A DNA stretch of 64,000 nt from Rhodobacteraceae bacterium 63075. Lineage in GTDB: Bacteria > Pseudomonadota > Alphaproteobacteria > Rhodobacterales > Rhodobacteraceae. The DNA lies in contig QVMW01000002.1 of NCBI GenBank assembly GCA_003417655.1, forward strand, positions 62,001 to 126,000, read 5' to 3'. The position numbers were made by a program, and so were the translations under genes. Under the pieces are notes generated by a model. The model was not told the origin of the DNA. It saw nothing but the letters and a program-made list of their open reading frames with translations, and made no database searches. Position 1 is the stretch's first letter. The number at the start of each line of letters is the position of its first letter. This document shows positions 1-8,338 of this stretch, in pieces.

Positions 1-699
1 GTAAATGCGCGGGAAGCCCGTCTCGTAGCTGGTATAGAGCACGCGGTCGCCCGTGGGCGAGAAACGCGGCGCAAGCACGATGGAGCTGCTGTCGGTGAGA
101 TATTGCAGGTTCGCCCCGTCGTAATCCATGATCGCGAGGCGCTTCTTACGGGCGTTCTTCGGCCCCGTCTCGCTGACAAACACCACGCGGCTGTCGAAAT
201 AGGGCCCCTCGCCGGTGATCCGGCTATAGACCTGGTCGGCCACCTTGTGGGCGATACGGCGCCATCCATCCCGCGTGCCGCTCAATTGCAGCCCCTTGCC
301 CATTTCCTGCCCCGCGAAGACGTCATGAAGCCGGAACTTGACCGTGACACGCTCCCCATCGACCGAAACCGCCCCGGTGATGAGCGCCTGCGCGTTGATC
401 GCCTTCCAGTCGGCAAACTGCACCGGCGCCGCAAAACTGGAAACCTGGCTGATGTAGGCCTCGCTGCCGATTTCCCTGAAAAGCCCTGTGCCCGTCAGGT
501 CCGCAGCCACCAGCCGCGCGATATCCGCGCCCATCTGCCCCGAGCCCGAGGTCTCGGCCACGAAATCGGGCACCGCGATGGGCATCGGCTCGATGACCCC
601 ATCGGTGATCTCGATGCGCAAGGGCTCTTGTGCGCTGCCGGAAACCGGCCAGAAACCCGCCATGGCTATCGCCAGCGCTGCCAGAAGTCTCATGCTCAT
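1..699 (-). CDS. tolB: TolB, Tol-Pal system periplasmic beta-propeller protein (partial; C-terminus outside window)
   Basis: TolB is the periplasmic beta-propeller of the Tol-Pal envelope complex and binds Pal and the TolA C-terminus. The frame runs from ATG at 699 (a second in-frame ATG is at 693) to the window edge, giving 233 codons of an expected 430 or so. The N-terminus is a typical Sec signal peptide ([14 protein letters not shown]...). The amino-terminal domain follows, with the [18 protein letters not shown] and [12 protein letters not shown] stretches typical of TolB. The first propeller repeats come next ([37 protein letters not shown]). The start lies 3 nt after the tolA stop, so it is the fourth gene of tolQRAB. 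The C-terminal blades, and probably pal, lie to the left of the window. Confidence 0.95.
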   Translation of the reverse strand, partial: MSMRLLAALAIAMAGFWPVSGSAQEPLRIEITDGVIEPMPIAVPDFVAETSGSGQMGADIARLVAADLTGTGLFREIGSEAYISQVSSFAAPVQFADWKAINAQALITGAVSVDGERVTVKFRLHDVFAGQEMGKGLQLSGTRDGWRRIAHKVADQVYSRITGEGPYFDSRVVFVSETGPKNARKKRLAIMDYDGANLQYLTDSSSIVLAPRFSPTGDRVLYTSYETGFPRIY

Positions 700-701
700 C
701 A

Positions 702-1793
702 CTACCTCATACTCTCGGGGTTGAACTTCATCTCGATTGTCTTCCAACGGTCGTATTTCTCAGCCGGCAGGTCATAGCCACCGGAGCCGCAGCGGATGAT
801 CGCGCGGCGCGCGGCTTCATAGGCCTGGCGAGCGGCAGCATCGCTGCCGCCTTCGCTGCTGATCAGGTTGATCGAGCCGATCACGGGTTTGGCCTCTCGC
901 GTCATATCCAGCCCGACCACGATGGTAACGGCCATGGCGTCGGTGGAAAGCGCACCGAGGTTCCAGCAGCGGGAAACCGCCAGTCTGAGGCCCTCGCGCT
1001 CGTCGCCCGTGAGCGGCGGGCCGGTTGGCGCGGCAGGCTCCGCCTCCGGCTCATCGCCGCCCAGCGCCTCGGCCAGCGCATCGTTCACGGCATCGCTCGT
1101 GTCGGGCGTTTCGTCAGTCTGCTCCGGGTCCGGGCGCGCGGGACGCGGCCTCGGGCGCGTGGATTGCGCCGGCGCAAGCGTGACATCATCGCTTGCCTCC
1201 GGGTCGATCTCGATCGTCGCCTCTTGCGGGCTTGTCGCCTCGCTCTCTTCCTGCTCGACCGGGGCCTCGGCCTCCTCATCGGGGATCGTCTCGGGCGTCT
1301 CCTGCTCGGCAGGCGCGGCATCAGGCTCTTCGGGCTGCGCGACGGGCTCGGGCGCGATCCGCTCCACGGGCTTGAGCTGCGGGCGGGTGCTTGCGCCCGG
1401 CGTGAGCGCGGCGATATCCTCTTCGGGCTGCACGATCTGCGGCGCGGTGTCCTCGACTTCCGTTTCGACCTCCGGCGCGCTGCTGTCGATCTCGGGCGAC
1501 GCGTCGGCTTCGGGCTGCGCCACGTCCGGCGGCTCCTGCGTCTCGGTCGGCGTGTCCGGCTGCGCCCCGGGCGCGGCGCTTTCGTCTTCCGTTGGCGGCG
1601 CCGGCGTCTCTATGTCGCTCACCGCGCGCGGGGCCTCCGTGGCGCGCAAGGCCGCCTGGTATTCGGCTTCGCTGACGACGGCCACTTCCGAGATTTCGAA
1701 AGGCAAGGGCTCGCTGTTCCAGGCGCCCCCGAACAGAAGCCATCCGATCAGCCCGGTATGGCCGACAAGTGATATGATCTGCCCTGTGTTCAA
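702..1793 (-). CDS. tolA: TolA-like energy-transducing envelope protein
   Basis: TolA links the inner-membrane TolQR motor to TolB-Pal at the outer membrane. The 363-residue product has one N-terminal membrane helix (about residues 5-25, ending GWLLFGG). A long Pro/Glu/Ala/Thr-rich low-complexity linker follows (about residues 40-260). The small C-terminal globular domain starts near [17 protein letters not shown], the usual alphaproteobacterial TolA domain III. The linker is acidic and proline-rich, unlike the Lys/Ala-rich helix of E. coli TolA, which is usual for this order. The only reasonable start is a TTG at 1793, just after the tolR stop. Position between tolR and tolB supports the call. 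Confidence 0.9.
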   Translation of the reverse strand: MNTGQIISLVGHTGLIGWLLFGGAWNSEPLPFEISEVAVVSEAEYQAALRATEAPRAVSDIETPAPPTEDESAAPGAQPDTPTETQEPPDVAQPEADASPEIDSSAPEVETEVEDTAPQIVQPEEDIAALTPGASTRPQLKPVERIAPEPVAQPEEPDAAPAEQETPETIPDEEAEAPVEQEESEATSPQEATIEIDPEASDDVTLAPAQSTRPRPRPARPDPEQTDETPDTSDAVNDALAEALGGDEPEAEPAAPTGPPLTGDEREGLRLAVSRCWNLGALSTDAMAVTIVVGLDMTREAKPVIGSINLISSEGGSDAAARQAYEAARRAIIRCGSGGYDLPAEKYDRWKTIEMKFNPESMR

Positions 1794-1799
1794 ATCGCC

Positions 1800-2285
1800 C
1801 TACTGGTCGCCGCCGCCTTCGCCGTCCAGCGCAGGACCGCCCGTGTCCGTGACGAGGCCGATATTGGAAAAACCCGCACGGTTGAGCGCGCCCATGACCT
1901 GCACGACCTCCGAGTAGGGCACGGAGCCATCCGCGCGCAGGAAGACCCGATCGCCCTCGCGCTCCGCCGAGATCGCCCGCATGCGCGCCACAAGCTCGCC
2001 CCGCGACACGTCGCTCTCCTGGATCATGACACCGCCATCCGCCGTGACCGTAACGGTCAGCGGCTCCTCCGCCTCCGTCGGCAAGGCATTCGCAGCCGTC
2101 TTCGGCAGCTCCACGGGCACGCCGACCGTCAGCAGCGGCGCGGCGACCATGAAGATGATGAGCAACACCAGCATCACGTCCACGAAGGGCGTGACGTTGA
2201 TCTCCGACATCGGGCGCGAGCGCCCACGCGAGCGCCGCCTGCGGCTGCTGCCGCCGCTGTCCTTCTGAATGACGCCTCCCGCCAT
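1800..2285 (-). CDS. tolR: TolR, ExbD/TolR family proton-channel subunit
   Basis: TolR is the inner-membrane partner of TolQ and helps convert proton-motive force into TolA movement. The 161-residue protein has a basic, Arg-rich cytoplasmic N-terminus (residues 15-24). It is followed by the family signature SEINVTPFVDVMLVLLIIFM. Asp36 in FVDV is the membrane-embedded protonation residue conserved in ExbD/TolR. A periplasmic domain makes up the rest. The start codon sits 2 nt after the tolQ stop, so translation is probably coupled. Confidence 0.97.
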   Translation of the reverse strand: MAGGVIQKDSGGSSRRRRSRGRSRPMSEINVTPFVDVMLVLLIIFMVAAPLLTVGVPVELPKTAANALPTEAEEPLTVTVTADGGVMIQESDVSRGELVARMRAISAEREGDRVFLRADGSVPYSEVVQVMGALNRAGFSNIGLVTDTGGPALDGEGGGDQ

Positions 2286-2286
2286 G

Positions 2287-2982
2287 TCAGCTGTCCAACT
2301 GGCGGCTGAGGATGGTCGAGAACTCGTCGGCGAAGGCCTCGTAATTCGCCACGAGCCGTTCGCTGTCGGCGCTGAGCTTGTTGTAGAAGATCACCGCCGG
2401 GATCGCGGCCAGAAGGCCGAGCCCCGTCGCCAGAAGCGCCTCGGCGATGCCCGGGGCGACGACGGCAAGGTTCGTGTTCTGCTGCTCGGCGATCTCGACA
2501 AAGGCATTCATGATGCCGATGACCGTGCCGAAAAGGCCGATGAAGGGCGTCGTGGAGCCCACCGTCGCCAGAACCTGCAACCCGCTTTGCAGCTGCTCGG
2601 CCTCCTTGGCAATGGCCACGTCCATGCTCCGGTCGATCCGCGCATGCGCCCCGGCGATGAGCATGCCATCGGCCTTGTGCGAGCGGCGCCACTCCGTCAT
2701 CCCGGCCGCGAAGATGCGCTGGCTGTGCCCTTCCGGCTCCGGCCCGATCTGCTCGTAGAGCGTATCGAGCGGCTCACCCGACCAGAAGGCCCGGTCGAAG
2801 GCCTCGGCCTCGGCCCGCGCCTTGCGGTAGTTGATGAGCTTCTGAATGATGATCGACCATGACCAGATCGATGCGATGACAAGCATGATCATGACGATTT
2901 TGACGGTCAGCGTCGCGCGCGCGAACAGCGCCCACATGGAGAAATCAATCTCCTGCGCAACGGCAAGTGCTTCTGTTTCCAT
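2287..2982 (-). CDS. tolQ: TolQ, MotA/TolQ/ExbB proton-channel subunit
   Basis: TolQ forms the pentameric inner-membrane stator of the Tol-Pal motor. The 231-residue product has three membrane segments: about residues 17-40, 135-160 and 172-200. The last two carry the family motif region (GLFGTVIGIMNAF and ALLATGLGLLAAIPAV). It is the first gene of tolQRAB, and the ATG at 2982 follows a purine-rich AGCAGG ribosome-binding site. About 95 bp separate it from ybgC upstream, so it may have its own promoter there or be read through from ybgC. Confidence 0.97.
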   Translation of the reverse strand: METEALAVAQEIDFSMWALFARATLTVKIVMIMLVIASIWSWSIIIQKLINYRKARAEAEAFDRAFWSGEPLDTLYEQIGPEPEGHSQRIFAAGMTEWRRSHKADGMLIAGAHARIDRSMDVAIAKEAEQLQSGLQVLATVGSTTPFIGLFGTVIGIMNAFVEIAEQQNTNLAVVAPGIAEALLATGLGLLAAIPAVIFYNKLSADSERLVANYEAFADEFSTILSRQLDS

Positions 2983-3077
2983 TGTGCCTGCTCTCTCTGG
3001 TGGCGTTTTCGCCTTATTGAGCGCAGATTAACCGATCCTGGCCGCGATGGCCATGAATAAGCAGGGCCATGCCGCGA

Positions 3078-3467
3078 TTAATGCACCATCTGGCGGATAT
3101 TCGCCGGAAGCCGTGTGGGCTGGCCTTCGAGTGTCATGCAGACCACCGTGACGAGCGCATGAAAGAGAATATCCTCGCCGCGTCTCACCCACTGCTCCAT
3201 GACCATACGCACCCCGGTGACCGATTTCACCTGTGTCTGCACCACAAGCTCATCGTCGAGCTTGGCCGCACCGAGATAATCGGCCTCGACGCGCCGCACG
3301 GCGAAGACGATCCCGTCGCGTTCCTTCATCACGTTCTGGTCGAGACCGACCTCGCGCACCCATTCGCTCCGCCCCCGCTCGATGAAGCGCAGGTAATTGG
3401 CGTAATAGACGATCCCGGCCATGTCGGTATCTTCGTAATACACCCGCACGGGGAGCTCATAGATCAT
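3078..3467 (-). CDS. ybgC: YbgC, Tol-Pal-associated acyl-CoA thioesterase
   Basis: This is a hotdog-fold thioesterase of the 4-hydroxybenzoyl-CoA thioesterase family, normally encoded just upstream of tolQ. At 129 residues it has the expected length. The active-site segment YYEDTDMAGIVYYANYLRFI is present, with Asp15 at the position of the catalytic aspartate. The protein is cytoplasmic and thought to be involved in phospholipid or acyl metabolism linked to Tol-Pal; the physiological substrate is uncertain. Its location directly upstream of tolQ fixes the assignment. Confidence 0.95.
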   Translation of the reverse strand: MIYELPVRVYYEDTDMAGIVYYANYLRFIERGRSEWVREVGLDQNVMKERDGIVFAVRRVEADYLGAAKLDDELVVQTQVKSVTGVRMVMEQWVRRGEDILFHALVTVVCMTLEGQPTRLPANIRQMVH

Positions 3468-3534
3468 GGGACAGGGCCGCCTTTCTGTTCAGGTTAGGGG
3501 GACATGAGCACAAAGGCCGCGCGCGTTCAACGGC

Positions 3535-4164
3535 TCAGGCTTGCGTCCGGGCGAAAAGCCGCAAGGCATGGGCGGGGTCATTGGCCGTGGCGGGCAGCTC
3601 CGGTGCGTAGGCGGCGGTGAGCACGCTGGCGATCTCGGGGCGCAGGATATCCGCGCCGCCCGTCGAGAGCCGCGCGAGCGGCGAGCGCTCGGCAAAGGCG
3701 CCATCGCCCCACATCACGAAAACCTGCACCGCCTGCATCAGCGCAAGGCTCTCCGCGCTCCACTTTTGCAGGCTCTCATCCATCCGAATGAACGAGAACG
3801 CCGCCTTGATCGCACCCTGCGCGTCGAACCTGAAAAGGCGATACTGGTTCGCACCCTCGCCCTCCAGCCGCGGCACGAGGCTGTCCAGCTCCGGCACCAG
3901 CCTGCCCAGATCGGGCACGCCGCGAAGCTCGCTCCAGTCGCGGAACAGGAAGAACATCAGGTTGCTTCCAAGCTCGGGATCGGTCTCGGCCAGCGGGTGC
4001 CGCGTGATCGCCGACAGCGCCTCCAGAGCGCCCTTGAAGGTCTTGAGCGTGTCATCCTCGACACCGAACACGATGGGCGCGATGGGCCTGCCCCAGCGCG
4101 CGAAAGCGTAGCTGCCATCCCGGCGCGTGAAGAGCGCCTCGATATCTTCAGGTGTCATCGTCAT
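3535..4164 (-). CDS. Conserved hypothetical protein between ruvB and ybgC
   Basis: I do not recognise a named family for this 209-residue soluble protein. It has no signal peptide or membrane segment. It contains Trp-, Phe- and Glu-rich blocks (YAFARWGRPIAPIVFGVEDD, NLMFFLFRDW, WGDGAFAERSPLA). The start at 4164 is one base before the ruvB stop; an ATG at 4158 is an alternative. It lies in the middle of the ruvCAB-ybgC-tol run on the same strand and so is probably co-transcribed. Codon use matches its neighbours, so it is a real gene. A function cannot be assigned from sequence. Confidence 0.85.
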   Translation of the reverse strand: MTMTPEDIEALFTRRDGSYAFARWGRPIAPIVFGVEDDTLKTFKGALEALSAITRHPLAETDPELGSNLMFFLFRDWSELRGVPDLGRLVPELDSLVPRLEGEGANQYRLFRFDAQGAIKAAFSFIRMDESLQKWSAESLALMQAVQVFVMWGDGAFAERSPLARLSTGGADILRPEIASVLTAAYAPELPATANDPAHALRLFARTQA

Positions 4165-5196
4165 CTACTCGAACAAATCCGCCGACCCGGCATCCGGCTT
4201 CCTCGGCGGGGCCATGCCAAGATGCGACCATCCCTTCTGTGCAAGCATACGCCCGCGCGGCGTTCGCTGGATCAAACCTTGCTGCAAGAGAAACGGCTCG
4301 ATGACCTCCTCGAGTGCGTCACGGCTCTCGCTCAGGGCCGCGGCAATCGTCTCGATGCCCACCGGCCCGCCGCCGTAATTGTCGGCAAAAAGCCGCAGGT
4401 AGCGCCGGTCAGCCCCGTCAAGCCCCAGCGCATCGACGCCGAGCCGCGAAAGCGCCCGGTCGGCCAGCGCGCGGCTCACGATCCCATCGCTTTCGACCAG
4501 CGCGAAATCCACCACGCGCCGCAGGAGCCGCCCGGCGATGCGCGGTGTCCCGCGCGAGCGCTTCGCGATCTCGCGCGCGCCTTCGGCGTCGGCCGTTACG
4601 CCAAGCTTCTTCGCGTTTCCGGCAACGATCCGCTCCAGCTCTTCGACCTCGTAGAATTGCAGCCGCGTCGGAATACCGAACCGGTCGCGCAGCGGAGTGG
4701 TCAGAAGGCCCAGCCGCGTCGTCGCGCCGACCAGCGTGAATGGCTGAAGCTCGATCCGCACCGTGCGCGCCGCCGGCCCTTCGCCGATCACGAGATCGAG
4801 CTCGAAATCCTCCATCGCGGGATAGAGCACCTCCTCGACGACCGGGTTGAGACGGTGAATCTCGTCGATGAAGAGCACGTCATTGCGCTCCAGATTGGTC
4901 AGGATCGCGGCCAGATCTCCCGCCTTGGCCAGCACCGGCCCGGAAGTCATCCGGAAGCCAACCCCCAGCTCGCGCGCTATGATCTGCGCCAGCGTCGTCT
5001 TGCCGAGGCCGGGCGGGCCGTGAAACAGCGTGTGGTCCATCGCGTCCTTGCGCATCTTGGCGCTCTCGATGAACACCTTGAGGTTCGCCCGCGCTTCGGC
5101 CTGCCCGACGAACTCCGACAGGAGCTGCGGCCTGAGCGCGCGCTCGAAATCCTCCGGCTGTGCTTCGGGATCCAGCACTGGGTCTCGCTCACTCAT
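4165..5196 (-). CDS. ruvB: RuvB, Holliday junction branch-migration ATPase
   Basis: RuvB is the AAA+ hexameric motor that drives branch migration of Holliday junctions with RuvA. The 343-residue protein has Walker A GPPGLGKT (residues 60-67), Walker B with the DEIH box (LFIDEIHRL), sensor motif GATTRLG and the C-terminal winged helix ([11 protein letters not shown]). The length is normal. It follows ruvA by 3 nt and ruvC-ruvA-ruvB form a compact operon. Confidence 0.99.
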   Translation of the reverse strand: MSERDPVLDPEAQPEDFERALRPQLLSEFVGQAEARANLKVFIESAKMRKDAMDHTLFHGPPGLGKTTLAQIIARELGVGFRMTSGPVLAKAGDLAAILTNLERNDVLFIDEIHRLNPVVEEVLYPAMEDFELDLVIGEGPAARTVRIELQPFTLVGATTRLGLLTTPLRDRFGIPTRLQFYEVEELERIVAGNAKKLGVTADAEGAREIAKRSRGTPRIAGRLLRRVVDFALVESDGIVSRALADRALSRLGVDALGLDGADRRYLRLFADNYGGGPVGIETIAAALSESRDALEEVIEPFLLQQGLIQRTPRGRMLAQKGWSHLGMAPPRKPDAGSADLFE

Positions 5197-5199
5197 CGC

Positions 5200-5862
5200 C
5201 TACCCTTTCGGTGCCAGCAGCCTGAGCGCGGCGCGGATGAGCGCCGCGGTGTCCTCACCGGCCTCGCCTGCCGCCTGGGCAACAGCCGAGGCGGCTTCTC
5301 CGGGCGCATAGCCGAGATTGGTGAGTGCAGACAAGGCCTCGGACTGCGCTGCACCGCCCGGAGCGGGCTGTGCCGGCGCGGCCGCAGGGGCCTGCGCCGC
5401 TTCGATCACATCGTCATCATGCCCCGCCGAGGGGGCCGTTGCCGCGCCCATGGCCATGACTGCCGGAGCCTTGTCCTTGAGCTCGTTGACGACGCGCTGC
5501 GCCGTCTTCGGCCCGATCCCCTTGGCTGCCTTGACGGCCCCCCAGTCGCCCAGCGCGATCGCCCGGCTCACACCGTCCGGCCCGAGCGCGCCCAGAATGG
5601 CCATCGACGCCTTCGCGCCCACGCCCTGCACGCTTATGAGCAGCCGGTGCCACTCCTTCTCGACCAGCGAGGTGAAACCGAAGAGCTGCAAAAGGTCTTC
5701 GCGCACCAAGAGCTCGGTGTAGAGCGCCACGGGCTCCCCGGCGCGCGGCAGCGCGCGCAGCGTCCGCTCGCTGCAATAGACGAGATAGCCCACGCCGCGC
5801 ACATCGATCAGCGCGTGGTCCTCGCCGATATAGTCAATCCGCCCTGACAGTTTTCCTATCAC
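5200..5862 (-). CDS. ruvA: RuvA, Holliday junction DNA-binding subunit
   Basis: RuvA tetramers bind the four-way junction and recruit RuvB. The 220-residue product has an N-terminal OB fold ([13 protein letters not shown]...), two helix-hairpin-helix motifs ([18 protein letters not shown] and [19 protein letters not shown]), an Ala/Pro-rich linker (about 140-170) and the C-terminal RuvB-binding domain ([17 protein letters not shown]). The start codon is GTG at 5862, 3 nt after the ruvC stop. The linker is longer and more Ala-rich than in E. coli. Confidence 0.98.
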   Translation of the reverse strand: MIGKLSGRIDYIGEDHALIDVRGVGYLVYCSERTLRALPRAGEPVALYTELLVREDLLQLFGFTSLVEKEWHRLLISVQGVGAKASMAILGALGPDGVSRAIALGDWGAVKAAKGIGPKTAQRVVNELKDKAPAVMAMGAATAPSAGHDDDVIEAAQAPAAAPAQPAPGGAAQSEALSALTNLGYAPGEAASAVAQAAGEAGEDTAALIRAALRLLAPKG

Positions 5863-5865
5863 GTT

Positions 5866-6363
5866 TCAGCTTCCTGTCCTGGCCAGCACGATACGGTCAT
5901 ACTTGTGATGATGCGCATGGCAAATGGCAATGGCCAGCGCATCGGCGGCATCGGCATTGGTCACATCGGCGGCGGGAAGCTGCATGCGCACCATGTGCTT
6001 GATCTGCGCCTTGTCCGCATGGCCGACGCCCACGACCGTCTTCTTGACCTTGTTGGGCGCATATTCCGCCACGCGCAGCCCGAACTGGGCCGGAACCAGA
6101 AGCGCGATCCCCCGCGCCTGCCCGAGCTTGAGGGTCGAAGCGCCGTCCTTGTTCACGAAAGTCTGCTCGACAGCCGCGCTCTGCGGTGCGAATTCGGTCA
6201 GCACCTGCGTCAGACCGGCATGCAGGGCGCAGAGCCGCGCGGCCAGATCATCGCCTTCCGAGCGGATCACGCCATTGGCGACAAAGCGCATCTTGGCGCC
6301 CGTGGCGTCGATCACGCCCCAGCCCATGTTTCTCAGGCCGGGATCGATCCCTAGAATCCGCAT
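5866..6363 (-). CDS. ruvC: RuvC, Holliday junction resolvase
   Basis: RuvC is the dimeric RNase H-fold endonuclease that cuts Holliday junctions. The acidic catalytic residues are visible: Asp7 in ILGIDPG, the glutamate in [11 protein letters not shown], and the C-terminal aspartates in [12 protein letters not shown] chose ATG at 6363, which gives MRILGIDPG and 165 residues. An in-frame TTG lies one codon upstream. It is the first gene of ruvCAB. Confidence 0.98.
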   Translation of the reverse strand: MRILGIDPGLRNMGWGVIDATGAKMRFVANGVIRSEGDDLAARLCALHAGLTQVLTEFAPQSAAVEQTFVNKDGASTLKLGQARGIALLVPAQFGLRVAEYAPNKVKKTVVGVGHADKAQIKHMVRMQLPAADVTNADAADALAIAICHAHHHKYDRIVLARTGS

Positions 6364-6679
6364 CAAATCACACTGCTCTGTTGCTTTTTTGAAGCACTAG
6401 CACGAAACGCGAACATCTGCCAAGCTTCATGACAGATCTGTCGTATTTTCCCCGCCAGTGTCGCAATTGGCCCCAGCCGGATCAAATTCGCCGCTTCTCC
6501 CACCGAAACCGACATGTGGTGAGCCGAATTTTCCCAACTGGGGCAGCGCCTTGAGCGCGATTCCGCCCATGTAAAAATTGCATGGGTCCCATGCAGAAAT
6601 CGCTCTTGTTGCGGCCTTCAAGCGCCCCTAAATCCGCTTTCTCAAACAGCGACCACCACTCACAAGAAGGACCAAGGAT
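6364..6679. other. Divergent intergenic region between ruvC and the DUF1127 gene
   Basis: About 316 bases with no convincing gene. The short minus-strand frames here lack ribosome-binding sites and family features. It must hold the promoters for ruvC (left) and the DUF1127 gene (right). The one strong element is a perfect palindrome at 6579-6595, listed separately. Confidence 0.6.
6579..6595. promoter_or_regulatory. Perfect 17-bp palindrome upstream of the DUF1127 gene (candidate operator)
   Basis: TGCATGGG-T-CCCATGCA is a perfect inverted repeat of 8 bp around one base, about 85 bp upstream of the DUF1127 start. Its size and symmetry fit a dimeric regulator site. The regulator is unknown, and a chance palindrome of this length cannot be excluded. 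Confidence 0.4.
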
Positions 6680-6886
6680 ATGGCTGCTATCGAACTTACA
6701 AGCCCCCGGCACCCCGCCAAGATCGGCCGTATCGGCCAGGTCTTCGCCGCAACACGCGCCACGGTCCGCGCATGGAACGATGCGCGCAACGCCCGCAAGG
6801 CGCTCATGCAGCTTTCCGACCGTGAGCTCGACGATATCGGCCTGTGCCGTGGCGACATCGACAGGGTCGTGGACAGGCACCGCTGA
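6680..6886 (+). CDS. DUF1127 (YjiS-like) Arg-rich micro-protein
   Basis: This 68-residue basic protein has the DUF1127 domain at its C-terminus (ARKALMQLSDRELDDIGLCRGDIDRVV). The L-S-D-R-E-L-x-D-I-G core is the family signature. Members are common in Rhodobacterales. Some act in RNA metabolism or phosphate and stress responses, and short ones have been found to bind small RNAs. The ATG follows a good AAGGA ribosome-binding site. The gene is monocistronic: a strong terminator follows its stop within about 30 bases, and a palindrome lies upstream. Confidence 0.9.
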   Translation: MAAIELTSPRHPAKIGRIGQVFAATRATVRAWNDARNARKALMQLSDRELDDIGLCRGDIDRVVDRHR

Positions 6887-6914
6887 CGCGTGCAAGCCCA
6901 TGCCCGGACGAAAG

Positions 6915-6947
6915 AAGCCGCGCCTCCTGCAAGGGGCGCGGCTTTTT
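6915..6947 (+). terminator. Rho-independent terminator of the DUF1127 gene
   Basis: The sequence can form a 10-bp stem, AAGCCGCGCC paired with GGCGCGGCTT, with a 10-base loop and a T-run right after it. It lies 28 bases after the DUF1127 stop. This is the clearest intrinsic terminator in the window. Confidence 0.85.
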
Positions 6948-6998
6948 CTTTTGGAAGGGCGGCCTTTCGCGGTTCGGCTTGACCGGGACAGAGCCGCG

Positions 6999-7343
6999 TC
7001 AGCGCACAACGTCCGAAACGGCGCGTGCAACCCATTCGGTCATCGGACCCGGGCTCAGGACCCAGGCCCCGGCTTGCTCGACCATATTGCCTGACTGCAT
7101 CGGCGCCAGCCGCTCGGCGTATTTCTCCGGTCCGAAATTCGCAAGCGCGACACCCTTGAACAGCAGCCCGACGGCAAGCAGGGCGATGATCATCGTGAAA
7201 GGCGAACTTCCCCTCGCGCGCTTGGGCTTGATGTTGATCAGCCCGTTCTTGTCGACACGAAACGTATAGCCCTTGCTCATGGCGCGGTGCTTGCGCGTCA
7301 CGCGACCAATCCGTTCATCAAAATTCTGAGCGTTACCCGACAT
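6999..7343 (-). CDS. Small conserved membrane protein of unknown function
   Basis: This 114-residue product has a basic N-terminal half (RVTRKHRAMSKGYTFRVDKNGLINIKPKRARG) and one hydrophobic segment (FTMIIALLAVGLLFKGVALANFG, about residues 62-84). A short C-terminal tail is predicted outside. I chose ATG at 7343 because GGAGG precedes it by 7 bases; the frame stays open further upstream without a better site. I recognise no named family, though the composition is normal for the genome. It is downstream of prmA on the same strand, 105 bp away. Confidence 0.75.
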   Translation of the reverse strand: MSGNAQNFDERIGRVTRKHRAMSKGYTFRVDKNGLINIKPKRARGSSPFTMIIALLAVGLLFKGVALANFGPEKYAERLAPMQSGNMVEQAGAWVLSPGPMTEWVARAVSDVVR

Positions 7344-7448
7344 GGCAGCCTCCAGCATCACCCCCACTGAAGTCCGGGCAAACTGACTTTCAATTGTGGC
7401 AAAACTTGGGCAGCTGCCTCGAATTTGACGAAAATCAGGCACTTTGTG

Positions 7449-8318
7449 TCAGGATTTTTTCAGCAGATACGTCGTCCAGTCGCCAATCTGCTGCTTGAGC
7501 ACGGTATCGTTTCCAAGCCGTGAATAAACCTCTGCGACCTCATCGGCCTGTTCATTGAGGATGCCGGACAGAATCACATGTCCCCCGGGCCGCAGATTCG
7601 CCGTGATCTCGGGCGCCAGCGCGACGAGCGGGCCCTTGAGGATATTCGCGAAGATCAGATCAAAGGGTGCCGCCTCGGCGAGTTGCGGGTGATCGAAGCC
7701 CGCTGCCTCGACGCATTCTATCCGCCCCTCCAGCCCGTTCGCCCGCGCGTTTGCCTCGGCCACTTCCACGGCCACCTCGTCGATGTCGCTGGCAAGAATG
7801 CGTGCCGGCCAGAGCCGCGCCGCCCCCATGGCCAGGACCGCCGTGCCACAGCCGATATCCGCCACGCTTTCGGGCGCGAAACCCTTTTCGGCGAGATGAT
7901 CGAGCGCGCGCAGGCAGCCAAGCGTGGTGCCGTGATGGCCGGTTCCGAAAGCCATGGCCGCCTCGATCAGAAGCGGCTCCTTGCCCTCGGGCAGCTTGTC
8001 AGCATCATGGCTGCCATAAAGGAAGAAACGCCCCGCCTCGACGGGGGCCAGCTCGCGTTTGACCTTGGCGACCCAGTCGGTCTCCGGAATTTCGGAGACC
8101 ACGAAAGGCCCCGCGCCATGCATCGCCTCCAGAAGCGCCAGCCCCGCCGCGTCCGGCGCCTCGGTGAAATAGGCGCCGATCTCCCAGAGCCCGGAGCCAT
8201 CCTCCATCTCGAAGACGCCCACGCCCGTCGGCTCGGGGTCCATGTGCTCGAGTGCCTCGCCCAGCGCCTCGGCCGCAGCCTTGTCGCCGGTTTTCGTGAA
8301 GGCGGAATAGGTGCTCAT
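7449..8318 (-). CDS. prmA: PrmA, ribosomal protein L11 methyltransferase
   Basis: PrmA is the SAM-dependent enzyme that trimethylates ribosomal protein L11. The 289-residue protein has the substrate-recognition N-terminal domain, then the PrmA signature AMAFGTGHHGTTLGCL, the SAM-binding loop DIGCGTAVLAMGAARL and the NPPY-like motif region FANILKGPLV. ATG at 8318 follows a strong AGAGGAGG site. An open frame upstream of it is not used. Confidence 0.95.
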   Translation of the reverse strand: MSTYSAFTKTGDKAAAEALGEALEHMDPEPTGVGVFEMEDGSGLWEIGAYFTEAPDAAGLALLEAMHGAGPFVVSEIPETDWVAKVKRELAPVEAGRFFLYGSHDADKLPEGKEPLLIEAAMAFGTGHHGTTLGCLRALDHLAEKGFAPESVADIGCGTAVLAMGAARLWPARILASDIDEVAVEVAEANARANGLEGRIECVEAAGFDHPQLAEAAPFDLIFANILKGPLVALAPEITANLRPGGHVILSGILNEQADEVAEVYSRLGNDTVLKQQIGDWTTYLLKKS

Positions 8319-8338
8319 GAGACCTCCTCTTGTCCAAG

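Noticed and set aside
6427..6621. Minus-strand 64-codon frame upstream of the DUF1127 gene
   Set aside because: No ribosome-binding site, no family, and it covers the control region with the palindrome.
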